From an uncultured Alphaproteobacteria bacterium (GTDB taxonomy: Bacteria > Pseudomonadota > Alphaproteobacteria > RF32 > CAG-239): a DNA stretch of 13,311 bases. How positions within the stretch are numbered: the first letter of the stretch is position 1; each line of letters starts with the position of its first letter. The notes below the pieces were generated by a model. That model did no database searches and was not told where the DNA came from. It saw only the letters and a program-made list of their open reading frames with translations. The position numbers and the translations under genes were made by a program. The stretch lies in NCBI GenBank assembly GCA_900540425.1, contig UQFU01000048.1, forward strand, positions 1 to 13,311. Reading direction: 5' to 3'. Positions 13,294-13,311 of this stretch are shown here, one piece after another.

Positions 13294-13311
13294 AACCGGA
13301 AACCTAAAGGG

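Overview
The window looks like chromosomal DNA from an alphaproteobacterium. The evidence is a GapR (DUF2312) gene and the three-gene form of the proton-translocating transhydrogenase (pntAA-pntAB-pntB, as in Rhodospirillum rubrum). Coding sequence is of moderate GC with many GCC/GGC/CGC codons, while intergenic DNA is AT-rich, which could fit a host-associated Rhodospirillales-like lineage. That placement is inference. I see no tRNA, rRNA, transposase or CRISPR array.

Layout. Positions 1-220 are non-coding with inverted repeats, then pyk (pyruvate kinase, -) faces gapR (+) across a divergent promoter region. Positions 2160-2840 form an unusual block on the minus strand: a strongly folded RNA candidate ending in a terminator, followed by a 15-codon ORF and a 128-residue basic orphan protein. 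Next come two overlapping short CHR-family (chromate transporter) genes (-), diverging from the pntAA-pntAB-pntB operon (+). Head-on to pntB lies a coupled minus-strand pair: a TetR regulator followed by an integral-membrane HExxH protease-like protein. The gap upstream of tetR carries a perfect palindrome that is a good operator candidate.

On the other side of that gap, reading +, is a three-gene run: a secreted protein of unknown function, a Mur-ligase-family protein with mixed MurC/MurE-like motifs, and an S66 LD-carboxypeptidase-like protein. The last two could form a murein-peptide recycling or modification module: the S66 enzyme would trim a peptide and the ligase would attach an amino acid or peptide to a nucleotide-activated sugar. 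The S66 gene overlaps head-on with a second HExxH membrane protein (M50B-like). After a structured intergenic stretch come two small single genes, each with its own terminator: a very acidic 99-residue protein and a membrane-anchored zinc-ribbon protein with a proline-rich tail. The window ends in another folded, terminator-ending RNA or leader on the plus strand.

The points most worth a second look are the two structured RNA candidates (2624-2815 and 13131-13293, sharing one 13-base word), the atypical Mur ligase/S66 operon, the TetR palindrome, and the two HExxH membrane proteins within 5 kb.
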